Origin: Deltaproteobacteria bacterium
Lineage (GTDB): Bacteria; Myxococcota_A; UBA9042; PHBI01; JACKFB01
Direction: 5' to 3'
Assembly: GCA_020632695.1 (NCBI GenBank)
Contig: JACKFB010000020.1
Coordinates: 22,192-86,191, forward strand
DNA length: 64,000 nucleotides
Position numbers and translations under genes: made by a program. This document shows, piece after piece, positions 51,561 through 60,497 of the stretch (position 1 is its first letter; each line of letters starts with the position of its first letter). The notes under the pieces are model-generated. The model searched no databases, had not been told where the DNA came from, and saw only the letters and a list, made by a program, of their open reading frames with translations.

Positions 51561-52801
51561 AGAACCGCCTGCTCATCGCCATCATCGTCGCCATCGTCCT
51601 GGCCTTCGCCTCCGTCTTCGTCTTCGAAGGCCAGATGGCCAGCGTCTTCTGGGTGGGCGAGTTCTTCCTGCGCTCCTTGAAGATGATCATCGTGCCGCTG
51701 GTGATGTTCTCGATGGTCAGCGGCATCACCGCCCTGGGTGACGTGCGCAACCTCGGGCGCATCGGCGTCCGCACCCTGGCCTTCTTCGGGCTCACCACCC
51801 TGGCCGCCGTCGCCCTCGGCACGGTGCTGGTGGCGGTGCTGCAGCCGGGCGCCGGCCTCGACGTCATCGCCGGTGCGGTCCCCGAGCGCGTGGCCTCCAA
51901 GGAGTCCATCGGGTTCGCCGACATCATCCTGGGCTTCGTCTCCAACAACATCATCGAGTCGATGGCCGAGATGCAGCTGTTGCCGCTCATCGTGTTCAGC
52001 CTGGTGCTGGGCGGCGTGCTCACGACGATGGGCGAGCGGGGCCGCCCCATGGCTGCGTTCTGCGAGTCGGGCAACGAGGCGATGATGAAGATCGTCCACC
52101 TGGTGATGCTGCTGGCGCCGGTCGGCATCTTCGGGCTGGTCGCCGGTCGCTTCGGCAAGGCCGTGGCCGAGGGCGGCATGGACGCCTTCTGGGCGCAGCT
52201 CTCGGCGGTCGGCTACTACATGTTCGTGGTCCTGCTGGGCCTCGGCATCCACGGCTTCATCGTGCTGCCCCTGGTGCTGTGGGCGACGACGCGCCGAAAC
52301 CCGCTCTCGTACATGCGCGGCATGCTCCCGGCCCTGCTGACGGCGTTCTCGACGGCGTCGTCCTCGGCCACGCTGCCGGTCACCCTGGAGAGCGTCGAGG
52401 AGGAGAACGGCGTCGACTCGCGGGTGGCCAACTTCGTGATCCCGCTGGGCGCGACGGTCAACATGAACGGCACGGCGCTCTACGAGGCGGTCGCGGTCAT
52501 CTTCATCGCCCAGGCGCTGGGCATCGACCTCTCCTTCGGGCAGATGCTGCTGGTGGTCATCACCGCGGCGCTCTCGGCCATCGGCGCCGCCGGCATCCCC
52601 GAGGCGGGCCTGGTCACCATGGTGATCGTGCTGCGCGCCGTGGATCTTCCCCTGGCCGGCGTCGAGATGATCCTCGCCGTGGACTGGCTGCTGGACCGCT
52701 TCCGGACCTCGATCAACGTGTGGGGCGACGCGGTGGGTGCGGCCGTGGTGGCCGAGGCAGGCGGCGGCGCGAAGCTGGCCCCGGCGCACGAGCACGCCTG
52801 A
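51557..52801 (+). CDS. Dicarboxylate/amino acid:cation symporter (DAACS family)
   Basis: A 414-residue membrane transporter of the GltP/DctA family: FLRSLKMIIVPLVMFSMVSGITALGD, TAFSTASSSATLPVTLE (the serine-rich reentrant loop), NFVIPLGATVNMNGTALYEAVAVIFIAQ (NMDGT-type motif) and AIGAAGIPEAGLVTM. It imports C4-dicarboxylates or glutamate/aspartate with Na+ or H+. The start is TTG at 51557 in a TTGA overlap with the HD gene stop; AAGGGAG seven bases upstream supports it. Confidence 0.92.
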   Translation: MKNRLLIAIIVAIVLAFASVFVFEGQMASVFWVGEFFLRSLKMIIVPLVMFSMVSGITALGDVRNLGRIGVRTLAFFGLTTLAAVALGTVLVAVLQPGAGLDVIAGAVPERVASKESIGFADIILGFVSNNIIESMAEMQLLPLIVFSLVLGGVLTTMGERGRPMAAFCESGNEAMMKIVHLVMLLAPVGIFGLVAGRFGKAVAEGGMDAFWAQLSAVGYYMFVVLLGLGIHGFIVLPLVLWATTRRNPLSYMRGMLPALLTAFSTASSSATLPVTLESVEEENGVDSRVANFVIPLGATVNMNGTALYEAVAVIFIAQALGIDLSFGQMLLVVITAALSAIGAAGIPEAGLVTMVIVLRAVDLPLAGVEMILAVDWLLDRFRTSINVWGDAVGAAVVAEAGGGAKLAPAHEHA

Positions 52802-52816
52802 GCCGCCCGGCCGCCC

Positions 52817-53485
52817 TCACCAGGGCGCGTCCCGGAAGAAGGCCATCATGGCCTCCACGTCCAGCGGAGGGGTCAGCGCCGGCGCCTCCTCGGGCGGCGG
52901 GGCCAGCAGGCGGGTCCGCCCCTGTTCGGCGAGCAGGCCGGCGAGATCGAACTTGGCCTCGGCCAGCGCGAAGGCGTCGCGCAGGGACACGCCGCCCAAG
53001 CGCCCGAGGATCGCGTAGATGTCGACGCGATCGAGCTCGTAGCGCCGCTCGACCAGCGCGTAGCACTTGTTCGCCAGCAGATCGATCAGCGAGTCCAGGT
53101 AGAGCGGCCCGACCGCCGGGCGCGCCGCCAGGGGCGCGAAGGGGAGCTGCCGGTACTCGACCTTGGCCTGGGTCTGGTCCTCCCAGGTGATCATGAAGGT
53201 GGTGCGCTCGCGCGGGAGCAGCCACTGCAGCGCGGCCAGGCCGGGCAGCGCCTTCATGAACTCGATGAGGCGGCGCGTGGGCACCGGGTCCGGGCCGAAG
53301 AAGTCCAGGTCGTCGGAGGGGCGGTGGCCGAGCCAGCCGGCCGACAGCGCGGCGCCCCCGGACAGGTAGAAGCGGCGGCGGAAGGGGGTCTGGACGAAGG
53401 CGCGCAGGAAGCGCCGCTGGGGCGGGCTGAGCCGGGGGGTGACGAGCAGGTCGTCGGCGTCGGGCGGCGGGCTCTCAGCCTTCAT
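52817..53485 (-). CDS. AbiEii-like nucleotidyltransferase (toxin-family)
   Basis: A 222-residue protein with the AbiEii/AbiGii (DUF1814) signature: FYLSGGAALSAGWLGHRPSDDLDFF, where GGxALxxxxxxHRxSxDLDFF holds the metal-binding Asp residues. YLDSLIDLLANKCYALVERR and RVDIYAILGRL follow. In type IV toxin-antitoxin systems AbiEii inactivates tRNA or other targets by nucleotide transfer. No AbiEi antitoxin gene is next to it: the upstream gene is thiD, overlapping by 11 bases, and downstream is a convergent symporter. It may be a domesticated enzyme. Confidence 0.8.
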   Translation of the reverse strand: MKAESPPPDADDLLVTPRLSPPQRRFLRAFVQTPFRRRFYLSGGAALSAGWLGHRPSDDLDFFGPDPVPTRRLIEFMKALPGLAALQWLLPRERTTFMITWEDQTQAKVEYRQLPFAPLAARPAVGPLYLDSLIDLLANKCYALVERRYELDRVDIYAILGRLGGVSLRDAFALAEAKFDLAGLLAEQGRTRLLAPPPEEAPALTPPLDVEAMMAFFRDAPW

Positions 53486-54320
53486 CGGCGTCGACCATGC
53501 GGCGGAGCTGCCAGAGGTGGTCGACCGGCGAGTGCCCGGCGCCGAGCGGCGCGGCCGTGCGCATCGCCCCGGTCAGGTACTGCTTCGCGGCGAGCAGCGC
53601 GTCGCGCAGCTCCAGCCCCAGCGCCAGGTTGGCGGCGATGGCGGCGGCGAAGGTGCAGCCGGTGCCGTGGTCGCAGCGGGTGTCGATGCGCGGCGCGTCC
53701 AGCCAGAAGTGGCGCCCGTCGGGCAGGCGCACCAGGTCGGCGGCGCGGGGGCTCCAGTCGCGGTGGCCGCCCTTGAGCACGACGGTGGTGTGGGGGCCGC
53801 ACAGCGCGGCGAGGGCGGCGACGCAGTCCTCGGGGTCCGCCACCTCGTCGGCTCCCAGCAGGGCGGCGGCCTCGGGCAGGTTGGGCGTGAGCACGGTCGC
53901 CAGCGGCAGCAGCAGGCGGCGCATGGCGTCGATGGCGTCGGGGTCCAGCAGCCGGTCGCCGCCGGTGGAGACCATCACCGGGTCGACCACCAGGGGCAGC
54001 GGCCGCTCGAGGCCGGCCCAGTAGGACGCCACGGCGCGGACGATGGCCGCCGTCGCGAGCATGCCGGTCTTGGCGGCGCGGATGGGGAGGTCGGCGAGCA
54101 CGGCGTCGAGCTGCGCGACCACCAAGGACGCGTCCAGGGCCTGGGCGTGGGTGACCGTCAGGGTGTTCTGCGCGGTGATGGCGGTGACGGCCGTGCAGCC
54201 GAGCAGGCCGTGGGCGGCGAAGGTGCGGAGATCGGCCTGGATGCCGGCGCCACCGCCCGAGTCGGACCCGGCGATGGTCAGGGCGCAGAGCGGGCGCGTG
54301 ACGGGCTCGGGGAGCTGCAT
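53475..54320 (-). CDS. thiD: Hydroxymethylpyrimidine/phosphomethylpyrimidine kinase ThiD
   Basis: A 281-residue ribokinase-fold enzyme: ALTIAGSDSGGGAGIQADLRTFAAHGLLG, AITAQNTLTV, VVDPVMVSTGGDRLLD and DHGTGCTFAAAIAANLALG, the anion hole and catalytic Asp. It phosphorylates HMP to HMP-PP for thiamine synthesis. The 3' end overlaps the AbiEii-like gene, so the two form an operon. No thi-box (TPP riboswitch) is recognisable in the 58-base gap to the next gene. Confidence 0.94.
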   Translation of the reverse strand: MQLPEPVTRPLCALTIAGSDSGGGAGIQADLRTFAAHGLLGCTAVTAITAQNTLTVTHAQALDASLVVAQLDAVLADLPIRAAKTGMLATAAIVRAVASYWAGLERPLPLVVDPVMVSTGGDRLLDPDAIDAMRRLLLPLATVLTPNLPEAAALLGADEVADPEDCVAALAALCGPHTTVVLKGGHRDWSPRAADLVRLPDGRHFWLDAPRIDTRCDHGTGCTFAAAIAANLALGLELRDALLAAKQYLTGAMRTAAPLGAGHSPVDHLWQLRRMVDADEG

Positions 54321-54378
54321 GCGGCGGTGATAGCAGAAAGGGCAGGGCGGGCGCGACCGGCGCGCGCACCTGGCCGCG

Positions 54379-55077
54379 TCATCGCGCGGCGCGCTCGCGG
54401 CGGCGCATGGCCAGCGCCTCGCGCGCGACGTGGCGGATGCGCCGGAGGTTGTCGACCTTGCTGTGGCCGTGCAGCCGCGGCTGGGCCTCGATCTCGACCA
54501 TGGCGTGGCGGGCGCCGCTGCGCAGCGCGCGGATGGGGAACTCCAGGTTCACGAAGAAGCTGTCCGAATGGAGCGGGCCCACGCGCTCGAGCAGGTCGCG
54601 GCGGAAGAGCATCGTCCCGGTCGTGTCGCCGCGCTGGCCGATGAGCAGCCGCACCAGGAGCTGGAAGCCCTTGGACATCACCGCGCGCTTGAGGCCGTCG
54701 TCGCGCTGGCGGTAGACCGAGAGCACGATGTCGGCCTCGGGCACGTGCGGGAAGAAGCGCAGGAAGACGCGCGGGTCCACCTGGCAGTCGGCGGGGAGCT
54801 GGGTCACCCAGTCGCAGCGCGCCGCGGCGTAGCCGTTGCGGATCGCCACCCCCATGCCCCGGTTCGTCGGGTGGTGCACGACGTCGACGTGCTCCGGATG
54901 ACGTGCGGCCCAGGCGTCGGCCACCTCGCCGGTGCGGTCGCGGGACCCGTCGTCCACGACGACGATCTGCCAGTCGCGCATGTGCTCGCTCAAGAAGGCC
55001 ACCGTCCGCTCCATCTGGACGGGCAGGTTCTCCTCCTCGTCGAAGGCCATGATCACGATGCTGAGGCTGTCGATCAT
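54379..55077 (-). CDS. Family 2 glycosyltransferase (dolichol-phosphate mannose synthase-like)
   Basis: A 232-residue GT-A enzyme: LSIVIMAFDEEENLPVQ, IVVVDDGSRDRTGE (nucleotide-sugar Asp), NRGMGVAIRNGYAAA, and LPADCQVDP in place of the usual DAD. No membrane anchors. It transfers a sugar from a nucleotide donor to a lipid or other acceptor. ATG 55077 follows GGGAG. It is divergent from the MBL-fold gene. Confidence 0.82.
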   Translation of the reverse strand: MIDSLSIVIMAFDEEENLPVQMERTVAFLSEHMRDWQIVVVDDGSRDRTGEVADAWAARHPEHVDVVHHPTNRGMGVAIRNGYAAARCDWVTQLPADCQVDPRVFLRFFPHVPEADIVLSVYRQRDDGLKRAVMSKGFQLLVRLLIGQRGDTTGTMLFRRDLLERVGPLHSDSFFVNLEFPIRALRSGARHAMVEIEAQPRLHGHSKVDNLRRIRHVAREALAMRRRERAAR

Positions 55078-55158
55078 CTCGGCTCCCACGGGGTCGGCGA
55101 CGAGCCTCGCCCAATTTGGTAGGTTTTCCCAGCGTCCCCCACGGAGGCCCGGTTCGCG

Positions 55159-56013
55159 ATGCATCCCGACGACTTCATGACCGCCGCCGGCGGTCCCGCC
55201 ACGTCCCGCGGCATTCAGATCCGATGGCTGGGCACCGCAGGTTTCGAGCTGCGCGCCGAGGGCACCACCCTGCTCATCGACCCCTACCTGACGCGCGTGG
55301 GCCTCGGCGCCTACCTGCGCGGGCCCATCCGCCCCGACACCGAGCGCCTGGCCCGCGAGCTGCCCCGCGCCGACGCCATCGTCGTCGGCCACAGCCACTT
55401 CGACCACGTGATGGACGTCCCCGACATCGCGCTACGCACCGGCGCCCGGGTCATCGGTTCGCGCTCCACCGCCAACCTGATGGCCGCCGCCGGGCTCCCA
55501 CCGGAGCAGATCGTCACCTGCGAGGGCGGCGAGGTGTTCGACGTCGGCCCCTTCAAGGTGACGCTGACGCCCAGCGAGCACAGCCGCTTCGCCCTGGGCG
55601 GGCGCGTCCCCTACGCCGGTGACATCCCCTGCTCCTGTGAGCTGCCGCTGCGTGGCTCCGGCTACAAGTGCGGGCAGGTCTTCGCCATCGCCGTCGAGCT
55701 CGACGACCTCTGCGTCTACCACATGGGCTCGGCCAACCTCATCGACGACGCCATCGTCCACAAGGGCGTCGACGTCTTCCTCATGGGCATCTCCGGCCGC
55801 CACGCCACCGAGCGCTACATCCCGCGCGTGCTGCGCCGCCTCGAGCCGCGCCTGGTCCTGCCCATGCACTACGACAACTTCTTCCGCGCCGCCGAGCGCC
55901 CCATGACGCTGTTGCCGCTCACCCGCTTCGGCCGCTTCGTCGACGACGTCACCGGCTTCGACCGCGACATCGGCATCCGCACCCTGGCCATCGGCGGTTC
56001 CCTGGCGCTCTGA
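55159..56013 (+). CDS. UlaG-like metallo-beta-lactamase-fold hydrolase
   Basis: A 284-residue MBL-fold protein: IRWLGTAGFELRAEGTTLLIDPYL, then the zinc motif VVGHSHFDHVMD, then LPMHYDNF near the end. The IDPYLT start and HSHFDH form match the UlaG/L-ascorbate-6-phosphate-lactonase and NAPE-PLD-like subgroup. The substrate is unknown. It is followed 31 bases later by a DUF481 protein. Confidence 0.83.
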   Translation: MHPDDFMTAAGGPATSRGIQIRWLGTAGFELRAEGTTLLIDPYLTRVGLGAYLRGPIRPDTERLARELPRADAIVVGHSHFDHVMDVPDIALRTGARVIGSRSTANLMAAAGLPPEQIVTCEGGEVFDVGPFKVTLTPSEHSRFALGGRVPYAGDIPCSCELPLRGSGYKCGQVFAIAVELDDLCVYHMGSANLIDDAIVHKGVDVFLMGISGRHATERYIPRVLRRLEPRLVLPMHYDNFFRAAERPMTLLPLTRFGRFVDDVTGFDRDIGIRTLAIGGSLAL

Positions 56014-56044
56014 CGCCCGCTCGGCCCCTCCCGGAGGTAGCTCC

Positions 56045-56845
56045 ATGCGCATCGCGCCCGCCCTGACCGCGTCCTGCCTGCTCCTGGCCCTCGCCGCGCC
56101 CGCGTCCGCCCAGATCGTGAACGTGCAGCCCCTGGTGACCCGCGCCGACACCGAGGGCTTCCAGGGCGAGCTCACCGGCTCCCTGACGCTGCAGACCGGC
56201 AACACCGAGCTCTTCCTCGTCAACGGCGGCCTGCTCGCCCTCTACGGCCACGGCATCCATCGCCTCATCTCCAGCTCGGCCGCCTCGGTCGGCTACCGCG
56301 GCGGCATCAACGGCGAGAGCCGCTTCATGCAGCGCCTCTTCACCCACCTGCGCTGGCAGGTGCGCATGCCTCGCCTGGTCACCTGGGAGACCTACGCCCA
56401 GGTCGCCCAGGATCGCTTTCGCCGCCTGTCCCTGCGCGTGCTCGGCGGCACGGGCCCGCGCTTCGACCTCATCGAGGGGCCCGCGGTCTCGCTCGCGCTG
56501 GGCATCTCCTACATGCTCGAGCACGAGCGCCTCAGCCAGACCGAGCTCTCCGGCGGCGGCGTCGAGCCGGCCCGCGAGGAGACCAACCACCGCGCCTCGC
56601 TCTACCTCAGCGCGCGCTTCATCATCGATCCGATCTTCTCGCTCATCCACACCAGCTACTTCCAGCCGCTGCTCACCGATCCCTTCGGCGACTTCCGCTT
56701 CTCGAGCGAGACCGGGCTGGCCATCGGCATCACCAAGACCGTCTCGCTGGCGGTGACCTTCTCGGTGGCCTACGACTCCGACCCGCCGGTGGAGGTCCGG
56801 AAGACCGACACGACCACCGACGTCAAGCTGGCCGTGGCCTTCTGA
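56045..56845 (+). CDS. DUF481 outer-membrane protein
   Basis: A 266-residue exported protein: signal MRIAPALTASCLLLALAAPASAQ and a barrel-like domain of the DUF481 (salt-induced outer membrane) family: ELTGSLTLQTGNTELFLVNGG, HLRWQVRMPRLVTWETYAQ, RLSLRVLGGTGPRF, ending DVKLAVAF. GGAGG lies eight bases before the ATG. Function unknown. Confidence 0.83.
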   Translation: MRIAPALTASCLLLALAAPASAQIVNVQPLVTRADTEGFQGELTGSLTLQTGNTELFLVNGGLLALYGHGIHRLISSSAASVGYRGGINGESRFMQRLFTHLRWQVRMPRLVTWETYAQVAQDRFRRLSLRVLGGTGPRFDLIEGPAVSLALGISYMLEHERLSQTELSGGGVEPAREETNHRASLYLSARFIIDPIFSLIHTSYFQPLLTDPFGDFRFSSETGLAIGITKTVSLAVTFSVAYDSDPPVEVRKTDTTTDVKLAVAF

Positions 56846-56949
56846 GCCCCGCGCCGGACAAAGGCGACCTGGGAGGTCCACTTTTGCCGTGTGCCCACCC
56901 CGGCCTCGGGGTATGATCGCCGCCGGTTCTGGCTGATGGAGCGCTGCGC

Positions 56950-57180
56950 ATGACTGGAGAAGCGATCGAGACCCTGATCCGGGAGCGCTTCCCGGACGCC
57001 CAGGTGACCCTGGAGGACCTGACCGGCGGCGGCGACCACTGGTCGGCCACCGTCGTGTCGGAGGCCTTCGTGGGCAAGACCCGGGTGGAGCAGCACCAGA
57101 TGGTCTACGCGGCGCTCGGCGCTGCGATGGCGGGGCCCATCCACGCGCTGCAGCTCCGCACCTCGGCCCCGCCCGCTTGA
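56950..57180 (+). CDS. bolA: BolA-like protein
   Basis: A 76-residue BolA-family protein: LIRERFPDAQVTLEDLTGGGDHWSATVVS and QHQMVYAALGAAMAGPIHALQLRT with the conserved late His. BolA proteins pair with CGFS glutaredoxins to share a 2Fe-2S cluster. The partner gene starts 61 bases downstream. A TATGAT box at 56912-56917 may be its -10 promoter element. Confidence 0.9.
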   Translation: MTGEAIETLIRERFPDAQVTLEDLTGGGDHWSATVVSEAFVGKTRVEQHQMVYAALGAAMAGPIHALQLRTSAPPA

Positions 57181-57241
57181 ACCCCTGCCGGCGCGTGCTG
57201 CCAGCGCGCGCGGCCACCCCATACCCCCTCGAGGAGGCGCC

Positions 57242-57559
57242 ATGAGTCGCGACGTGAAGAAGGAGATCGACGACCTCGTCAAGCAGCACCGGATCGTGCT
57301 GTTCATGAAGGGCTCGAAGATGATGCCGCAGTGCGGGTTCTCCGCGCGGGCCGTGCAGATCCTGGGCAGCTACGGCCAGCCCTTCGAGACGGTCAACGTG
57401 CTGGCGGACCCCGAGGTGCGTCAGGGCGTGAAGGACTACTCGAACTGGCCGACCGTTCCGCAGTGCTACGTCGACGGCAAGTTCCTCGGCGGCAGCGACA
57501 TTCTCTACGAGATGCACCAGTCCGGCGAGCTGGAGCCGCTGATCGCGCCCAAGAACTGA
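57242..57559 (+). CDS. grxD: Monothiol CGFS glutaredoxin
   Basis: A 105-residue glutaredoxin: VLFMKGSKMMPQCGFSARAVQIL with the CGFS active site, NWPTVPQCYVDGKFLGGSDILYEM for glutathione binding. It stores and passes 2Fe-2S clusters with BolA. A GAGGAGG ribosome site precedes the ATG. Together with the IscA-type gene, the window holds three Fe-S trafficking genes. Confidence 0.95.
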   Translation: MSRDVKKEIDDLVKQHRIVLFMKGSKMMPQCGFSARAVQILGSYGQPFETVNVLADPEVRQGVKDYSNWPTVPQCYVDGKFLGGSDILYEMHQSGELEPLIAPKN

Positions 57560-57617
57560 GAGCCCGTCTGGCGGGCGTCCGGCGCCCGCCGAGGCGGCGC
57601 CGGTCGCGCCGCAGGCC

Positions 57618-58310
57618 CTACAGGGTCTTGTAGCGGTAGTAGTGGTCGAGGACGGCGCGCACGTAGCCCTCGGTCGTCTCGAAGGGGATGCCGCCGCCCT
57701 TGGCCGCCACGTTGCCCGAGCCGGCGTGGTAGGCCGAGAGCACGCGGACCATGTCGCCGCCGTAGCGGTTGGCCAGCCCGCGCAGGAAGCGGGCGCCGCC
57801 CATGATGTTCTGCCGCGGGTCGAAGGGGTCGTTGACCCCCATGGCGCGCGCGGTGCGCGGCATGAGCTGCATCAGCCCCTGGGCGCCGGCGCTGCTGACG
57901 GCCTGGAAGCGGAAGGCCGACTCCACGCGCATCACGGCGCGGATGAACTCGACCGGGATCTTGTAGGTCTCGGCCGCCTCCTCGACGTAGGCGGCGTACA
58001 GCGCCATGCGCTTGTCGAGGCTGCCCGGCTCCTCGACCGGGCGAGGGGCGCCCGCGGCGCCGGGCGGCGCGAACTCACGCTTGGAGGTCGCCGGTGCGCG
58101 CGACGAGGCGCCGCCGCGATCGGTGGGCTCGGGGTCGTCGGTGCGCATGGCGATGCGGCACTTCTCGCCGTCCTGCTTGTAGTTGCGGAACCAGACGCGG
58201 CCGTCGCGATCCTTGCAGGCGTAGAGGTGCGCCAGAGCGGGCGCCGACAGCGTCGCCGTGGCGACCAGGGCGAACACGGCGGGGGCGAGCAGGGAGCGGG
58301 CGTGCTTCAC
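57618..58310 (-). CDS. Lytic transglycosylase (SLT family)
   Basis: A 230-residue periplasmic protein: signal SLLAPAVFALVATATLSAPALA, then a short DUF4124-like segment (LYACKDRDGRVWFRNYKQDGEKC), a linker, and an SLT domain at ~115-225: VMRVESAFRFQAVSSAGAQGLMQLMPRTARAMGV with the catalytic Glu, NIMGGARFLRGLANRYGG, LSAYHAGSGNV. It cuts peptidoglycan glycan strands. GTG 58310 follows AGAGGT; a TATCAT box lies upstream at 58340-58345. Confidence 0.9.
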   Translation of the reverse strand: MKHARSLLAPAVFALVATATLSAPALAHLYACKDRDGRVWFRNYKQDGEKCRIAMRTDDPEPTDRGGASSRAPATSKREFAPPGAAGAPRPVEEPGSLDKRMALYAAYVEEAAETYKIPVEFIRAVMRVESAFRFQAVSSAGAQGLMQLMPRTARAMGVNDPFDPRQNIMGGARFLRGLANRYGGDMVRVLSAYHAGSGNVAAKGGGIPFETTEGYVRAVLDHYYRYKTL

Positions 58311-58421
58311 GGGGACCTCTGCGCGAGAGAGCGCCGCCGATGATAGGCGGAGCGGGGAGCGCTGCCCACAAATGGGATCGACGGCTGGCGGCTCGCGCCC
58401 GGGGCGACTACGCTGTCGCCG

Positions 58422-60020
58422 ATGAGGCACCACTTCGACACGCTGGTCATGGGCAGCGGCATCGCCGGGCTGAGCTACGCGCTCGAGATGGCGGATCGCG
58501 GCACCGTCGCCGTCGTCACCAAGCGCGGCACCGACGACACGAACACCGCCTGGGCGCAGGGGGGCATCGCGGCGGTGCTGGACAGCGAGGACTCCTTCGA
58601 GGCCCACACGCGCGACACGGTCACCGCGGGCGACGGCCTCAACGACGAGGCGATCGTGCGGATCTGCGCCCAGGAGGCGCCGGAGCGCATCGCCCGCCTG
58701 GTGGAGCTGGGCGTCGCCTTCACCCGCAGCCAGGGGGAGCTGGCGCTGACCCGCGAGGGGGGGCACTCGGCGCGGCGCATCGTCCACGCCAAGGACATGA
58801 CCGGCGCCGCCGTGCAGGAGGCCCTGAGCCGCGCCGTGGCGGCGCACCCGAACATCCGCGTGTTCGAGAACCACATGGCCATCGACCTGATCACGCGCCA
58901 CGTCCAGCGCGGCGCCGCCGACGATCGCTGCATGGGCGCCTACGTGCTCGACCGCGACACCAACGCCGTCGACACCTTCCTCGCCCGCGTCGTGATGCTG
59001 GCCACGGGCGGCGCCGGCAAGGTCTACCTCTACACGACCAACCCCGACGTCGCGACGGGAGACGGCATCGCCATGGCGTGGCGCGCAGGCGTGTCCATCG
59101 CCAACATGGAGTTCTTCCAGTTCCACCCGACCACCCTGTACCACCCGCGGGCCAAGACCTTCCTCATCACCGAGGCCTGCCGCGGCGAGGGCGGGGTGCT
59201 GCGTCGGCTGGACGGCGACGCCTTCATGACCCGCTACCACCCGCTGGCCGACCTGGCCCCGCGCGACGTGGTGGCCCGCGCCATCGACAACGAGCTCAAG
59301 CGCTCCGGCGACCTCCACGTCGTGCTCGACATGACGCACCTGGACGCGGCCTTCCTCGACGACCGCTTCCCGGGCGTCTCCCAGACCCTGCTGGGGCTGG
59401 GCATCGACATGCGCACCCAGCCCATCCCGGTGGTCCCGGCTGCCCACTACTGCTGCGGCGGCGTCAGCTCGGACGCCGAGGGGCGCACCACGCTGCCCGG
59501 GCTGCTGGTGGCCGGCGAGACGGCACACACGGGGCTGCACGGCGCCAACCGGCTCGCCTCCAACTCGCTGCTGGAGGGGATGGTGTTCGCCCACCGCGCG
59601 GCCACGGTGTCCGCGGACATCCAGACCCAGGCGGGCGATCCGCGCGGCTGGGACGTCCCGGACTGGAACGCCGGGCTGGCCACCAACCCCGATGAGAAGG
59701 TGATGGTGGCCCACGCCTGGGACGAGACGCGGCGCCTGATGTGGAACTACGTCGGCATCGTGCGGTCGAACCGCCGGCTGGAGCGCGCCCGCCGTCGCCT
59801 GGACGCCCTGCGCCAGGAGATCGGCCACGACTATTGGAAGTACATCGTGACCGCGGACATGGTGGAGCTGCGCAACATCATCACGGTCGCCATGCTCATC
59901 GTCGAGTGCGCGCTGCAGCGGCAGGAGAGCCGCGGGCTGCACTACAACCTCGACTTCCCGGAGCGGGACGACGCCGACGGCGCGCGCGACACGGTGATGC
60001 GGCGCGGGCGCTTCTCCTGA
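58422..60020 (+). CDS. nadB: L-aspartate oxidase
   Basis: A 532-residue flavoprotein: VMGSGIAGLSYALEMADRG (FAD loop), NTAWAQGGIAAVLD, HSARRIVHAKDMTGAAVQEAL, EFFQFHPTTLY and GLHGANRLASNSLLEGMVF are all conserved in NadB. It oxidises aspartate to iminoaspartate, the first step of NAD synthesis. No nadA or nadC is in the window. A TACGCT box ends seven bases before the ATG, and no ribosome site is visible. Confidence 0.95.
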   Translation: MRHHFDTLVMGSGIAGLSYALEMADRGTVAVVTKRGTDDTNTAWAQGGIAAVLDSEDSFEAHTRDTVTAGDGLNDEAIVRICAQEAPERIARLVELGVAFTRSQGELALTREGGHSARRIVHAKDMTGAAVQEALSRAVAAHPNIRVFENHMAIDLITRHVQRGAADDRCMGAYVLDRDTNAVDTFLARVVMLATGGAGKVYLYTTNPDVATGDGIAMAWRAGVSIANMEFFQFHPTTLYHPRAKTFLITEACRGEGGVLRRLDGDAFMTRYHPLADLAPRDVVARAIDNELKRSGDLHVVLDMTHLDAAFLDDRFPGVSQTLLGLGIDMRTQPIPVVPAAHYCCGGVSSDAEGRTTLPGLLVAGETAHTGLHGANRLASNSLLEGMVFAHRAATVSADIQTQAGDPRGWDVPDWNAGLATNPDEKVMVAHAWDETRRLMWNYVGIVRSNRRLERARRRLDALRQEIGHDYWKYIVTADMVELRNIITVAMLIVECALQRQESRGLHYNLDFPERDDADGARDTVMRRGRFS

Positions 60021-60040
60021 CGGGAGGCCGGCGCCGGCGC

Positions 60041-60487
60041 TCAGCGCGTCAGGGCTGAGCGGTCGCTGAAGAGGTAGTCGCTGTCGGCCTGCAGCGTGTG
60101 ACAGCCGACACAGGCCGTGGAGTCCTTGCCCAGGAGCTGTCGGGTGGTCGGGTCGAAGGCCTGGAAGCTCCAGCCGCCCGCCTCGCCGGTGCCGGTGCGC
60201 CGCATGACCCCGACGAACTCCAGCGGGCCCTTGGCGCCGCCGTCGTAGCGGTATTGCTCCTTGACCAGCACCGTGCCCGGGCCCAGGTCACCCTGCGGGT
60301 TCGCGAAGATCTCGCGCGCCACGCCCTCGTCCTCGCGGACGATGGTCTGGTCGTTGACCTGGTGCCACTGGCGGTAGTCGTTGGGGAAGTCGGGATCGCC
60401 CGTGGGCCCCGACTCGCCCTTGGGCTCCGCGTGCCCGCAGGCGACCAGCGCGATCGCGGCCAGACCGATGATTCCGAGGATCTTCAT
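60041..60487 (-). CDS. Cytochrome P460-like c-type heme lipoprotein
   Basis: A 148-residue lipoprotein: signal MKILGIIGLAAIALVAC, then a cytochrome P460-like domain (VREDEGVAREIFANPQGD, GTVLVKEQYRYDGGAKGPLEFVGVMRR) ending with ACVGCHTLQADSDYLFS, where CVGCH is a c-type heme site. P460 proteins oxidise hydroxylamine or nitric oxide; related ones only transfer electrons. The gene starts 10 bases after orn and has GGAGCG before the ATG, so it shares the orn transcript. Confidence 0.8.
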   Translation of the reverse strand: MKILGIIGLAAIALVACGHAEPKGESGPTGDPDFPNDYRQWHQVNDQTIVREDEGVAREIFANPQGDLGPGTVLVKEQYRYDGGAKGPLEFVGVMRRTGTGEAGGWSFQAFDPTTRQLLGKDSTACVGCHTLQADSDYLFSDRSALTR

Positions 60488-60497
60488 GGTCGCTCCG

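Noticed and set aside
54321..54378. TPP riboswitch ahead of thiD
   Set aside because: The gap is too short (58 bases) and lacks the conserved thi-box sequence.
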